Origin: Sphaerisporangium sp. TRM90804
GTDB lineage: Bacteria; Actinomycetota; Actinomycetes; Streptosporangiales; Streptosporangiaceae
Assembly: GCF_029846175.1 (NCBI RefSeq)
Contig: NZ_JARWAC010000035.1
Span: 1 to 64,000 of the forward strand
Direction of reading: 5' to 3'
Length of the DNA: 64,000 nucleotides
Shown here: positions 44,366 through 53,113 of the stretch, piece by piece
Numbering within the stretch: the first letter of the stretch is position 1
Layout: each line of letters begins with the position of its first letter
Notes under the pieces: model-generated
Databases searched by the model: none
The model's input: the letters and a program-made list of their open reading frames with translations, nothing else
Told to the model about the DNA's origin: nothing
Made by a program: the position numbers and the translations under genes

Positions 44366-44404
44366 GGCGTCAGGGACTTCGTCGCTGGTCCGGGTGGTGG
44401 GGGG

Positions 44405-45907
44405 TCAGTCGCCGCGTTCGCCGTACCAGCCGGCTAGTTTGCCTCGGCGGCTTACTGCTCTTAGGCGGCGTTCTACCGTTTGGCGGTAGGCGGCGGTGGT
44501 TACCACCAGGAGTTGGTCTTCGGCGCGCAGGCGGGTGGAGGGTTCGGGGACGAAGCTGCGGCCGTCTCGGACGATCATGGTGACGGCGGCGTCGGTGGGG
44601 AGGCGGAGTTCGAAGATCTCCACTCCGTGCAGGCCTGAGCCGGGGGGGATGGTGACCTGGAGGAGGTCGGCGTTCAGCTCCTCCAGAGGGGCGGCTTCCA
44701 CGCCGAGGTCGCGGGCCTCGTCGGGGGCGGTGACCTTCAGGAGGCGGGCGAGGTACGGCAGGGTGGGGCCCTGCACCATCGTGAAGACGATCACGATGAC
44801 GAAGACCTCGTTGAAGATCAGCTTGCGGGCGTCGACGCCAGCGGCCCAGGGGATGGTGGCCAGCACGATGGGCACGGCGCCGCGCAGGCCGGCCCAGGAC
44901 AGGAACGCCTGTTCCCGCCACGACAGGCGGTCGAGCCTGGCCAGCCGGACGATGAGGGCGGAGACCAGCACCGACAGCGGCCGGGCGAACAGCAGCAGCG
45001 CGAGCCCGGCCAGGATGCCCGGAACGATCGCCGTGGGCAGTTCGCTCGGGCTGGCCAGGATTCCGAGCATGACGAACAGGCCGATCTGCGCCAGCCACGC
45101 CGCGCCCTCCGCGAAGCCCCGGGTGGCGACCCGGTGCGGGAGGCGGGCGTTCCCGAGCACCAGCGTCGCCAGGTAGACCGCGAGGAAGCCGCTGCCGTGC
45201 AGCAGCGCCGCGCCGCTGTACGCGACGAGGGCGAGGGCGAGGACGGCGATCGGGTAGAGGCCGGACGCCGGCAGCGCGACGCGCCGCAGCGCGTACGCGC
45301 CCAGCGGGCCGATGCCTAGGCCGACGGCGGCGCCGATGGTGAGTTCGAGGGCGGCGTCGAGCACCACGTGGCCGAACGCCGGCACCGGCGCGCCCGCCAG
45401 GCTCAGCGTCATGACGACGATGACGGTGGGGGCGTCGTTGAAGCCCGACTCCGCCTCCAGGATGCCGGCCAGGCGCGGGGGCAGAGGCAGGCGTCGCAGC
45501 ACGGAGAAGACGGCGGCGGCGTCCGTCGAGGCGAGGACCGCGCCGAGCAGCAGGGCCGAGCGCCAGTCCAGGCCGAGCAACGCGTGCACGGCGGCCGCGA
45601 GGGCGAAGATGCTGGTGGCCACCCCGAACGTGGCCAGCACCACCGCGGTGGGCACGGCCTGGCGCACGTGCTGCCAGTTGGTGGTGAGCCCGCCCTCGGC
45701 GAGGATCACGGCCAGGGCGACGAGGCCGATCTGCTGGGCGGCCGGGGCGTTCTCGAACTGGACGCCGAGCCCGGCCTCGCCGACGAGCAGGCCGAGGCCC
45801 AGGTAGATCAGGAGGCTGGGCAGTCCCGTGCGGTGCGCGATCCGCACGGAGGCGATGGCGGCGATGACGATGACGGACGCGAGCAGCAGCCAGATATTCA
45901 GTTCCAC
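44405..45907 (-). CDS. CPA1-family potassium or sodium/proton antiporter with TrkA-C domain
   Basis: 500 aa, GTG start. About 12 membrane segments in the N-terminal 390 residues (LLLASVIVIAAIASVRIA first; LGAVLASTDAAAVFSVLRR and ESGFNDAPTVIVV carry the conserved Asp residues of the ion path). C-terminal cytoplasmic TrkA-C/RCK-C-type domain (about 400-490) with LLQVTIPPGSGLHGVEIFEL and LRAEDQLLVVTT, as in NhaP2/CvrA potassium/proton antiporters. Works in pH and potassium homeostasis. Divergent from the LCP gene. Confidence 0.93.
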   Translation of the reverse strand: MELNIWLLLASVIVIAAIASVRIAHRTGLPSLLIYLGLGLLVGEAGLGVQFENAPAAQQIGLVALAVILAEGGLTTNWQHVRQAVPTAVVLATFGVATSIFALAAAVHALLGLDWRSALLLGAVLASTDAAAVFSVLRRLPLPPRLAGILEAESGFNDAPTVIVVMTLSLAGAPVPAFGHVVLDAALELTIGAAVGLGIGPLGAYALRRVALPASGLYPIAVLALALVAYSGAALLHGSGFLAVYLATLVLGNARLPHRVATRGFAEGAAWLAQIGLFVMLGILASPSELPTAIVPGILAGLALLLFARPLSVLVSALIVRLARLDRLSWREQAFLSWAGLRGAVPIVLATIPWAAGVDARKLIFNEVFVIVIVFTMVQGPTLPYLARLLKVTAPDEARDLGVEAAPLEELNADLLQVTIPPGSGLHGVEIFELRLPTDAAVTMIVRDGRSFVPEPSTRLRAEDQLLVVTTAAYRQTVERRLRAVSRRGKLAGWYGERGD

Positions 45908-46000
45908 TGGCCACCCTTCTCGCGTTTTCCGCCCATTCTGTCGTATTCGTATAAGCCGCTACCACGACGCCCAGCTATCAGCTACCGTCGCACGCGGCGC

Positions 46001-47143
46001 ATGAGCCACGCATACCCCATCAGTGATCAGGTGACGGCTTTGACCGACGAGACTCCCCACGCTTCCGCGCAGGCCACGCGGGACGACCCCGAGGACGTCC
46101 CGGTCGAGCGGTCGATGATGGACGACCTGGCGGGTCCAGCGCCGGTGAGGCCGGTCGCGAGGCGCAGGCGCCGTCTGCTTCGCTGGACGCTCGCCACGGT
46201 CGCGCTGCTCGTCGTGGTGGTCGTCGCGGCCGGGTTCGCCGTGGTGATGGAGCGTCAGATCACGCTGAACGGCAACATCGAGCGCATCCCTGGAGCGTTC
46301 CCCGAGGAGGCCGCACGACCGGTCAAGGCGGTGGGCGACGCGCAGAACTGGCTGCTGATCGGGTCGGACAAGCGCCCTGGCGAGTCGGGCAACCAGCGGG
46401 CCGACACCATCATGATCGTCCATGTCCCGGCGGCCCGGGATCGGCTCACCCTCATCGGCATCCCCCGCGACTCTTATGTCCGCATCCCCGGCCATGGAAA
46501 CAACAAGATCAACGCGGCCTACGCCCTCGGCGGGCCCAAGCTGTTGATCAAGACCGTGGAGGACCTCACCAAGGTGCGCGTCGACCACTTCGCCGCCCTG
46601 GACTTCCAGGGGTTCGTCGCCATGACGGACGCGATCGGCGGCGTGGACGTGCACGTGTCGCGCGAGGTGTACGACCCGGCGAACAAGGTCACCTGGCCGC
46701 AGGGGAACGTGCATCTGGAAGGGGAGAAGGCGCTGCTGTTCGTCCGGCAGCGGTACAACCTGCCCGGCGGCGACTTCGACCGGATCCGCCGCCAGCAGGC
46801 GTTCCTGGGCGCGATGGGAAAGAAGATCGCCAGCAGGGACATGCTGACCGACCCGCTGAAGCTGAACGCCTTCCTGGAGGCCCTGACCAGGGCGGTCAGC
46901 GTGGACTCCGGCGTGACGCTGAGCACCCTGCGCGGCCTGGCGCTGGAGCTGAGGGACGTGCGGCCGGACGACGTGGACTCGGCGACGATCCCCACGGCGG
47001 GGACGGCGACGGTCAAGGGCGCCAGCGTCGTCAAGCTTGACAGGCGTGCGGGGAAGGCGTTCTACGAGGCGCTCGGGAAGGACGCCCTGGAGGAGTACTT
47101 CAAGGAGCGCGGCGGGCTGAACGACCTGAACATCCTGCCCTGA
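46001..47143 (+). CDS. LytR-CpsA-Psr (LCP) family wall-polymer ligase
   Basis: 380 aa. ATG 46001, 12 nt after a TACCGT -10-like box, no ribosome site. Acidic cytoplasmic N-terminus (about 1-60), a run of Arg (RRRRRLLR), one membrane helix (WTLATVALLVVVVVAAGFAV, about 61-80), then the extracellular LCP domain: IGSDKRPGESGNQRADTIMI, IGIPRDSYVRIPG, NKINAAYALGG, VDHFAALDFQGF and VRQRYNLPGGDFDRIRRQQ, with the conserved Arg/Asp residues for lipid pyrophosphate binding. Attaches wall glycopolymers to peptidoglycan. The upstream frame extension overlaps the antiporter and is rejected. Confidence 0.95.
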   Translation: MSHAYPISDQVTALTDETPHASAQATRDDPEDVPVERSMMDDLAGPAPVRPVARRRRRLLRWTLATVALLVVVVVAAGFAVVMERQITLNGNIERIPGAFPEEAARPVKAVGDAQNWLLIGSDKRPGESGNQRADTIMIVHVPAARDRLTLIGIPRDSYVRIPGHGNNKINAAYALGGPKLLIKTVEDLTKVRVDHFAALDFQGFVAMTDAIGGVDVHVSREVYDPANKVTWPQGNVHLEGEKALLFVRQRYNLPGGDFDRIRRQQAFLGAMGKKIASRDMLTDPLKLNAFLEALTRAVSVDSGVTLSTLRGLALELRDVRPDDVDSATIPTAGTATVKGASVVKLDRRAGKAFYEALGKDALEEYFKERGGLNDLNILP

Positions 47144-47179
47144 CGGCGATGAGGGTTTCTCCCGCGCGACGCGGGCCGG

Positions 47180-47746
47180 TCATTCCCGGAAGCTGACGAT
47201 TCCCGAAGGCAGCGCCGCCATCGACACCGGACGGTCGTGCGGCTCGGCGGGCACGCCCTCGATCAGCTCCCCCTCGTGCAGGAGCGCCACCGTCGGCACG
47301 TTCGGCCCCACCCTGGCCAGCGCCCGGTCGTAGGAGCCGCCGCCGCGTCCCAGCCTGACGCCGGTGGCGGCGTCCACGGCCAGGGCCGGGACGATGACCA
47401 GCGCGGCCGTGCGGATCGCGTCCACGCCGCGCCGGGTGTCCACCGGCTCCATCAGCCCGCGCGGCCCGGGGGCCAGCGAGTCGGGCCCGTCGTACACGGC
47501 CCAGTCGAGGTCGCCGTCCGGCTGCAGGACGGGCAGCATCACCGTGGCGCCGTGCTTCCACAGGGCCAGGACCAGGCCGTGCGTCGCCGGCTCGGTGCCG
47601 GTCGACCAGTAGCACGCGACCAGCCCGGCCATCTGCGCCCACGGCTGGTCGAGTAGCGTTTCCCTGATCGCGGTCGCCGAGCCGCGCGGATCGGCGAGCC
47701 CTGCACGTGCGGCGACGATCCTCCGGCGCAGCTCCGCTTTGTCCAC
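47180..47746 (-). CDS. 5-formyltetrahydrofolate cyclo-ligase
   Basis: 188 aa from GTG 47746, chosen because GGAGGG lies 4-5 nt upstream; ATG 47758 in frame is the alternative. Reads (V)DKAELRRRIVAARAG at the start, GTEPATHGLVLALWKHG, the substrate/ATP loop VRLGRGGGSYDRALAR and HDRPVSMAALPSGIV at the end. Converts 5-formyl-THF to 5,10-methenyl-THF with ATP. Divergent from galU (24-bp gap), the same arrangement as in other actinobacteria. The very long frame upstream is antisense to galU and glp. Confidence 0.93.
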   Translation of the reverse strand: MDKAELRRRIVAARAGLADPRGSATAIRETLLDQPWAQMAGLVACYWSTGTEPATHGLVLALWKHGATVMLPVLQPDGDLDWAVYDGPDSLAPGPRGLMEPVDTRRGVDAIRTAALVIVPALAVDAATGVRLGRGGGSYDRALARVGPNVPTVALLHEGELIEGVPAEPHDRPVSMAALPSGIVSFRE

Positions 47747-47770
47747 CCGGCCCTCCATTAAGGTGCATTC

Positions 47771-48676
47771 ATGGCTGACTACGATCCCGTGACGAAAGTC
47801 GTCATCCCGGCTGCTGGTCTCGGCACGCGTTTCCTGCCGGCGACCAAGGCGACGCCGAAGGAGATGCTGCCGATCGTCGACAAGCCGGCCATCCAGTATG
47901 TCGTCGAAGAGGCGGTGTCCGTCGGGCTCCTCGACCTCCTCATGGTGACAGGCCGGAACAAGCGTTCCATCGAGGACCACTTCGACCGGGCGTCCGAGCT
48001 GGAGGAGGTGCTCGCCGCCAAGGGCGACTCCGAGCGCCTCTCCCAGGTTCTCGAACCGGTCGAGATCGCGACGTTCCACTACGTACGCCAGGGCGAGCCC
48101 AAGGGGCTGGGCCACGCGGTGCTGTGCGCCAAGCAGCACGTGGGGCAGAACGCCTTCGCGTGCCTGCTGGGCGACGACCTCATCGACCCCCGCGACCACC
48201 TGCTGAAGCGCATGATCGAGGTGCGTAACACGTACGGCGGCAGCGTCGTGGCGCTCATGGAGGTGCCCAGGGAGCAGGTGTCCCTGTACGGCTGCGCCGA
48301 GATCAGCCCGACGTCCGAGGACGACGTGGTGCGGGTGACCGGCCTGGTCGAGAAGCCTCCGGTGGAGGAGGCGCCGTCCAACTGGGCGGTGATCGGGCGG
48401 TACGTCATCGATCCCGCGATCTTCGAGGTGCTGGAGAACACCCCGCCGGGGCGCGGCGGCGAGATCCAGCTCACCGACGGCCTGCTGGAGCTGGCCGGGC
48501 GCGAGAACGACGGCGGCGGCCCCGTGCACGGCGTCCTGTTCCGCGGGCGCCGGTACGACACCGGGAACAAGCTCGACTACCTGCGCACCGTCGTGCAGTT
48601 CGCCGCCGAGCGCCCCGACCTGGCGCCCGACTTCATCCCCTGGCTGCGCGAGTTCCTCGACCAGGAGGGCCGCTGA
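47771..48676 (+). CDS. galU: UTP-glucose-1-phosphate uridylyltransferase
   Basis: 301 aa. Nucleotidyltransferase signature VVIPAAGLGTRFLPATKATPKEMLP (about 10-34) with the catalytic Lys of KEMLP, IVDKPAIQYVVEEAV, and product-site DDLIDPRDHLL and GEIQLTDGLLEL. Makes UDP-glucose for glycolipids, wall polymers and trehalose. First gene of a rightward cluster with glp, moaC, mog, GNAT and glpR. Confidence 0.97.
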   Translation: MADYDPVTKVVIPAAGLGTRFLPATKATPKEMLPIVDKPAIQYVVEEAVSVGLLDLLMVTGRNKRSIEDHFDRASELEEVLAAKGDSERLSQVLEPVEIATFHYVRQGEPKGLGHAVLCAKQHVGQNAFACLLGDDLIDPRDHLLKRMIEVRNTYGGSVVALMEVPREQVSLYGCAEISPTSEDDVVRVTGLVEKPPVEEAPSNWAVIGRYVIDPAIFEVLENTPPGRGGEIQLTDGLLELAGRENDGGGPVHGVLFRGRRYDTGNKLDYLRTVVQFAAERPDLAPDFIPWLREFLDQEGR

Positions 48677-48724
48677 CCCGCGCCGCGTGACACGGCGAGG
48701 CACCCGACGAAGCCGGAGGACGTG

Positions 48725-49942
48725 GTGAACGCGATGAAGTCGGTAGACACGCACCTGGCGGAGATCCTCGACGCCGTGCGCCCGCTCGACCCCGCCGAGC
48801 TCGACCTCGACCAGGCGCTGGGCGCCGTCCTGGCCGAGAGCGTCGCCTCGCCGGTCGCGCTGCCGCCGTTCGACAACTCCGCGATGGACGGGTACGCCGT
48901 CCGCGCAGCGGACGTCCAGGCGGCGACGGGCGACGCTCCCGTGGTGCTGCCGGTGGCAGCGGACGTCGCGGCCGGGGAGCACGCGCCGCACGCGGTGGCG
49001 CCGGGCATGGTCACCCGCATCATGACCGGCGCGCCGGTGCCCGAGGGCGCCGACGCGGTCGTGCCCGTCGAGTGGACCGACGGCGGGACGGCGAAGGTGG
49101 CGATCCGCCGCGTCCCGCCGCCCGGCAACGCGATCCGCAGGTCCGGGGAGGACGTCCGGGCCGGTGACGTCGTGCTCGGGCCCGGCGCGGTGCTCGGCCC
49201 CGCCCAGCTCGGCATCCTGGCCGGGGTGGGGCGGCGGGTCGTCCGCGCCCGGCCGCGCCCGCGCGTCGTGGTGCTGTCGACCGGCGCCGAGCTGGTCGAC
49301 CCCGGGATGCCGCTGGGCCCCGGGCAGATCTGGGAGTCCAACAGCTACACGCTGGTGGCGGCGGTCAGGCAGGCGGGCGGTGAGGCGTTCCGCAGGAGCG
49401 CCGTCGGCGACGACCCCGCGCGGTTCCTGGAGACGCTGCATGAGCTGCTCGGCGAGGCCGACGCCGTGATCACCAGCGGCGGCATCTCGATGGGCGCGTA
49501 CGAGCCGGTGAAGGAGGCGCTCTCCCCGCTGGGCACGGTCCGCTTCGAGAAGATCGCCATGCAGCCGGGGATGCCGCAGGGGTTCGGGCTGGTCGGCGAC
49601 CGGCAGGTGCCGATCTTCACGCTCCCGGGCAACCCCGTCTCTTCGTACGTCTCGTTCATGCTGTACGTCCGCCCCGCGCTGGCGAAGATGCGCGGGCTGC
49701 CCGCGGGCCCGCCGGCCACCGTCACCGCGACGACCACCCGGGCGCTGCGGTCCCCGCTGGGAAAACGCTCGTTCCTGCGTGGTGTGCTGGAGGGCGAGCG
49801 CGGGGCGCCCACCGTGGCGCCCGTGCACGGGCAGGGCTCGCACCAGCTCGCCGCCCTGGCCGGCGCGAACGCGCTGATCGTGGTGCCCGAGGACGTCGCC
49901 GAGGTGCCCGAGGGCACGCCCGTGGAGGTGATCCCGCTGTGA
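48725..49942 (+). CDS. glp: gephyrin-like molybdotransferase Glp (MoeA family)
   Basis: 405 aa. GTG 48725 with GGAGGA 4 nt upstream. MoeA fold: domain I PPFDNSAMDGYAVRAAD, PVPEGADAVVPVE; MPT-binding domain III ITSGGISMGAYEPVKEAL, MQPGMPQGFG, LPGNPVSSYVSF; C-terminal domain IV. Inserts molybdenum into molybdopterin. The association with a glpR gene six genes along matches the corynebacterial Glp/GlpR pair, in which Glp binds FtsZ and links division to polar growth. Both roles are possible; moaC and mog follow in the same operon, which supports a cofactor role too. Confidence 0.93.
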   Translation: MNAMKSVDTHLAEILDAVRPLDPAELDLDQALGAVLAESVASPVALPPFDNSAMDGYAVRAADVQAATGDAPVVLPVAADVAAGEHAPHAVAPGMVTRIMTGAPVPEGADAVVPVEWTDGGTAKVAIRRVPPPGNAIRRSGEDVRAGDVVLGPGAVLGPAQLGILAGVGRRVVRARPRPRVVVLSTGAELVDPGMPLGPGQIWESNSYTLVAAVRQAGGEAFRRSAVGDDPARFLETLHELLGEADAVITSGGISMGAYEPVKEALSPLGTVRFEKIAMQPGMPQGFGLVGDRQVPIFTLPGNPVSSYVSFMLYVRPALAKMRGLPAGPPATVTATTTRALRSPLGKRSFLRGVLEGERGAPTVAPVHGQGSHQLAALAGANALIVVPEDVAEVPEGTPVEVIPL

Positions 49943-50409
49943 CCGAGCTGACGCACCTGGACGAGTCCGGTGCCGCGCGCATGGTCGACGTGTCGGCCAA
50001 GGAGGTCGGCGTCCGCACCGCGCGCGCCACGGGCCGGGTCCTGCTGTCGCCCGAGGCCGTGGCGATCCTGCGCTCCGGCGCCGTCCCCAAGGGGGACGCG
50101 ATCGGTGTGGCCCGCATCGCGGGCATCCAGGGGGCCAAGCGCACCCCCGACCTGATCCCGCTGTGCCACCCGATCGCGCTGCACGGCGTGAAGGTGGAGG
50201 TCGTCGTGGTCGACTCCGGCGTGGAGATCACCGCCCGGGTGAAGACGGCCGACCGCACGGGCGTCGAGATGGAGGCCCTGACGGCCGTCTCGGTCGCCGG
50301 CCTGGCGATGATCGACATGATCAAGGCGGTCGACCCGGCGGCGGTGATCACCGACGTGCGCGTGGAGGAGAAGACCGGGGGCAAGACGGGCGTATGGACA
50401 CGACCATGA
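49939..50409 (+). CDS. moaC: cyclic pyranopterin monophosphate synthase
   Basis: 156 aa. GTG start overlapping the glp stop (GTGA), so coupled. Signature THLDESGAARMVDVSAKEV, KRTPDLIPLCHPIALHGVKV, EMEALTAVSVAGLAMIDMIK. Second step of molybdenum cofactor synthesis (with MoaA elsewhere). Confidence 0.97.
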   Translation: MTELTHLDESGAARMVDVSAKEVGVRTARATGRVLLSPEAVAILRSGAVPKGDAIGVARIAGIQGAKRTPDLIPLCHPIALHGVKVEVVVVDSGVEITARVKTADRTGVEMEALTAVSVAGLAMIDMIKAVDPAAVITDVRVEEKTGGKTGVWTRP

Positions 50410-50434
50410 CACCTTTCCCGACGGGCGCGGCCGT

Positions 50435-50914
50435 ATGAGGGCGCTGGTGGTGACGGCGTCCAACCGGGCCTCCGCGGGCGTCTACCCCGACAGGTCAGGG
50501 CCGCTGCTGGCCGAGCTGCTGGCCGAGGCCGGTTGTGAGCGGGTCGACGGCCCCCGGGTCGTCCCCGACGGCGAGCCGGTGGAGGCGGCGCTGCGCGAGG
50601 GCGTCCGCGAGGGGTACGACGTGATCGTCACCACGGGCGGCACCGGGCTCACCCCGGGGGACCTCACCCCCGAGATGACGCGCAAGGTCATCGACCGCGA
50701 GATCCCGGGCATCGCGGAGGCCGTCAGGCAGGCGAACCGCGACAAGGTGCCCACGTCGGTGCTGTCGCGCGGCCTGGCCGGGCAGGCCGGGGCGACGCTG
50801 ATCGTCAACCTGCCGGGCTCGTCGGGAGGGGTGCGCGACGGCATGGCCGTGCTCGCCCCGGTCCTGCGGCACGCCGTCGAGCAGATCCGCGGCGGCGACC
50901 ACCCGCGACCCTGA
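50435..50914 (+). CDS. mog: MogA/MoaB-family molybdopterin adenylyltransferase
   Basis: 159 aa. TTGGTGLTPGDLTPEMT and the LSRGLAGQAG / LPGSSGGVRDGM motifs of the MoaB/Mog fold. Adenylates molybdopterin before metal insertion. Lies 25 bp after moaC; a 14-codon frame (50394-50438) bridges the gap with ATGA overlap but looks incidental. Confidence 0.95.
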   Translation: MRALVVTASNRASAGVYPDRSGPLLAELLAEAGCERVDGPRVVPDGEPVEAALREGVREGYDVIVTTGGTGLTPGDLTPEMTRKVIDREIPGIAEAVRQANRDKVPTSVLSRGLAGQAGATLIVNLPGSSGGVRDGMAVLAPVLRHAVEQIRGGDHPRP

Positions 50915-50984
50915 GGTGCGCCCGCCCAGGAGAGCGTGACGTACCGCGTGGCCAACACGGGGTCCGGCAGGGGATGATTGACCC

Positions 50985-51617
50985 GTGGATCGACTTCGCG
51001 GCTGGCCGGCAATCCTCGACGAGGGCCCGGTGGGTCTCCGGCCGCTGCGGCTGCGCGACGTCGTCGCCTGGCGGGAGACCCGGCTCCGCAACGCCGACTG
51101 GCTGCGTCCGTGGGAGCCCAGCAACCCCGAGACCCCGCTCTTCCGCACCGGTCTCGGCCCGTACGTCTCGATGGTCGGCACGCTGCGCCGCGAGGCCCGC
51201 CAGGGGCTGGCCCTGCCCTGGGTGGTGACCTGGCGGGGGCAGTTCGCCGGCCAGCTCACCGTCGGCGCCATCGTGTGGGGCTCCGCGCGCTCGGCCCAGG
51301 TGGGCTACTGGGTGAGCGGGGCGCTCGCGGGGCGCGGCATCATCCCGACAGCGCTGGCGATGGCCGTCGACCACTGCTTCTTCACGGTCGGGCTGCACCG
51401 CCTGGAGGCCAACATCAGGCCCGAGAACCACGCGAGCCGTCGTGTCGTCGAGAAGCTGGGGTTCCGGGAGGAGGGGGTGCGCCGCAGGCAGCTGCACATC
51501 GACGGCGCCTGGCGCGACCATATCTGCTACGCCCTGACGCTGGAGGACGCGCCCCGGGGGCTGCTCCCGCTGTGGCGGCAGACCCGGCAGAAGACTCCGC
51601 TCGACGGCACGGCGTAG
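50985..51617 (+). CDS. GNAT acetyltransferase (RimJ/RimL type)
   Basis: 210 aa, GTG start. Acetyltransf_3 fold: GLRPLRLRDVVAWRETR, GYWVSGALAGRGIIPTAL (acetyl-CoA loop), HRLEANIRPENHASRRVVEK, LGFREEGVRRRQLHIDG. Likely acetylates N-terminal or side-chain amines of a protein. It occupies the same place between the moeA/glp gene and the glpR-type gene as the RimJ-like gene Rv0995 in M. tuberculosis. Confidence 0.93.
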   Translation: MDRLRGWPAILDEGPVGLRPLRLRDVVAWRETRLRNADWLRPWEPSNPETPLFRTGLGPYVSMVGTLRREARQGLALPWVVTWRGQFAGQLTVGAIVWGSARSAQVGYWVSGALAGRGIIPTALAMAVDHCFFTVGLHRLEANIRPENHASRRVVEKLGFREEGVRRRQLHIDGAWRDHICYALTLEDAPRGLLPLWRQTRQKTPLDGTA

Positions 51618-51690
51618 CGACCATAAATACCTTTGACCTGGGGTTTGTCATAAACGGGTTGACGATCTCGCGACACACCGGACGGAATGC

Positions 51691-51720
51691 TCGTCAATCC
51701 GTGACACGCGGTCCTACGGT
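51691..51720 (+). promoter_or_regulatory. candidate promoter of glpR
   Basis: TCGTCA (51691-51696), 18-bp spacer, TACGGT (51715-51720). An inverted repeat TTGACGA (51659-51665)/TCGTCAA (51691-51697) overlaps the -35 box. Confidence 0.35.
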
Positions 51721-51795
51721 GCGTGACGTGAACACATTTGCGACGGCACTCGCCCTGTGCTGTGTTCACGCTGCCCGGAGGAGGGGTGCCGCCTG

Positions 51796-52842
51796 ATGAG
51801 TAGCGCCTTCCTGTATCTCGGCATCGTGGTCATGTGGCTGTGCGTCCTGGTCCCGATGTGGCTGCGCCGCGACCGCCCCGCCGTCGAGGCCGACGAGCTG
51901 TACGAGGGCGAGGAGCCGGACGGCGACACCCTCACCGACGTCCATGTGAACGCGCCGCCCGGCAAAGCCCCCGAGCTGGGCGACGACGACCTGACCATGG
52001 AGCTGGACACGAGCGCCGCCCCCGGCCGTCTCGCCTCCCCCTCGACCGGCGACGACGCCTCCGAGGCCGGCGACCGCCCCAGGACGGGCCCCTTCAGGCG
52101 CCTCTTCACCAACGGCCGCTCCACGATCCCCGACACCCCGCCCCAGGCGCCCGGCGACCTCACCGAAGCCCCGCTCCCTTCCACCGACCACGCTGCCGAC
52201 CTCCGCCACGCTCCCGCCGACCACACCTCCGACTCCGGCCACGCTCCCGTCGGCCGTGCTCCCGGCGTCCGCACCCGGCCTGACGGGACGCCCGGCGAGC
52301 ACGCCACCGAGAAGCCGTCCGGCAACCGGCCCGCCACCGCGCCCGCCGCCGCCGGAACGGACGCGGCTCGTACGGACGCGGTTCGAACGGACGCCCTTCG
52401 AACGGACGCGGCCGGGCCGAGCGCCGCCGAGGCGGGCGACGACCCGCGCGACCCGTTCGCGGGCCCCCCGCCGCCGTCCGAGCGTCGCCGCCGGGCCCGC
52501 ACGATGGCCCGCCGCCGCCGCTGGCTGCTTTGGACCGTTCTCCTGCACCTCGCCTCGCTCGTGACCGCCGCCGTGGGCGTGGCCCCGTGGTGGAGCGTCG
52601 TCCCCTCCGTCGTCCTGCTGGCCGGCTACCTCGCCGTGCTCCGCGTCGCCGTCCTGGTGGACGGCGAGCAGCGCGCCGAGGCCGCCAGAGCCCGCGCCGA
52701 GCACGACCGCCGCGAACGCGAACGCCGGCGCGCCGAAGAGCTGGCCGCCCAGCAGGCGGAGGCCGAGATCATCGAGTTCCGCAAACACGCCCAGCTCTTC
52801 GACCAGCACGCCGACCGCCCCCGCCGCGCCGTGGGCGACTAG
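51796..52842 (+). CDS. glpR: GlpR/SepX-type membrane receptor (cell division)
   Basis: 348 aa. ATG 51796 with GGAGGAGGGG 9 nt upstream. N-terminal membrane helix ending in the family-like LCVLVPMWLRRDRP, a long disordered acidic then Pro/Ala/Thr-rich segment (about 30-230) with TDAARTDAVRTDALRTDA repeats, a basic RRRRARTMARRRRW stretch, two helices (WLLWTVLLHLASLVTAAVGV and VVPSVVLLAGYLAVLRVAVL), and a C-terminal charged coiled coil. This layout and position fit GlpR of Corynebacterium and SepX of Streptomyces, membrane proteins that work with Glp/FtsZ in division. Assigned by topology and synteny; confidence in exact orthology is moderate. Confidence 0.8.
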   Translation: MSSAFLYLGIVVMWLCVLVPMWLRRDRPAVEADELYEGEEPDGDTLTDVHVNAPPGKAPELGDDDLTMELDTSAAPGRLASPSTGDDASEAGDRPRTGPFRRLFTNGRSTIPDTPPQAPGDLTEAPLPSTDHAADLRHAPADHTSDSGHAPVGRAPGVRTRPDGTPGEHATEKPSGNRPATAPAAAGTDAARTDAVRTDALRTDAAGPSAAEAGDDPRDPFAGPPPPSERRRRARTMARRRRWLLWTVLLHLASLVTAAVGVAPWWSVVPSVVLLAGYLAVLRVAVLVDGEQRAEAARARAEHDRRERERRRAEELAAQQAEAEIIEFRKHAQLFDQHADRPRRAVGD

Positions 52843-52900
52843 CCCCGCCCCCCGAGTGGCGCGGGTGGTGGCCAAAGTTTGCTAATCTGGTCGAGTCCTA

Positions 52901-52976
<76 letters not shown>

Positions 52977-52982
52977 CAGGTC

Positions 52983-53015
52983 AAAGGCCGTTTCCGCTGA
53001 TCGGAAGCGGCCTTT
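52983..53015 (+). terminator. terminator of tRNA-Ala
   Basis: AAAGGCCGTTTCC pairs with GGAAGCGGCCTTT (one G-T pair) around a short loop, 8 bp after the tRNA. Confidence 0.8.
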
Positions 53016-53113
53016 CTGGTCTTCTGGGTGACTATGACCACGGCGCTCACGGCGTCGGCGACGGCCATAAAGGCCCGGACCGCCGGCACTCCAGCGCTGA
53101 GTGCGGCTGACGC

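Larger units (their letters stand above)
43690..44404. other. G-rich repeat region without genes
   Basis: Holds two copies of a 73-bp direct repeat (43866-43938, 44078-44150) and a G-rich satellite (about 44165-44365). The long forward frames here come from skewed composition and have no ribosome site or recognisable motif. Confidence 0.6.

Noticed and set aside
47180-49843. Cyclo-ligase frame extended to 887 codons
   Set aside because: Codons beyond 47758 are antisense to galU and glp and are low-complexity; the ribosome site supports a start at 47746.
50394-50438. 14-codon ORF between moaC and mog with ATGA overlap
   Set aside because: Very short, no own ribosome site, and it starts inside moaC; treated as coincidence.
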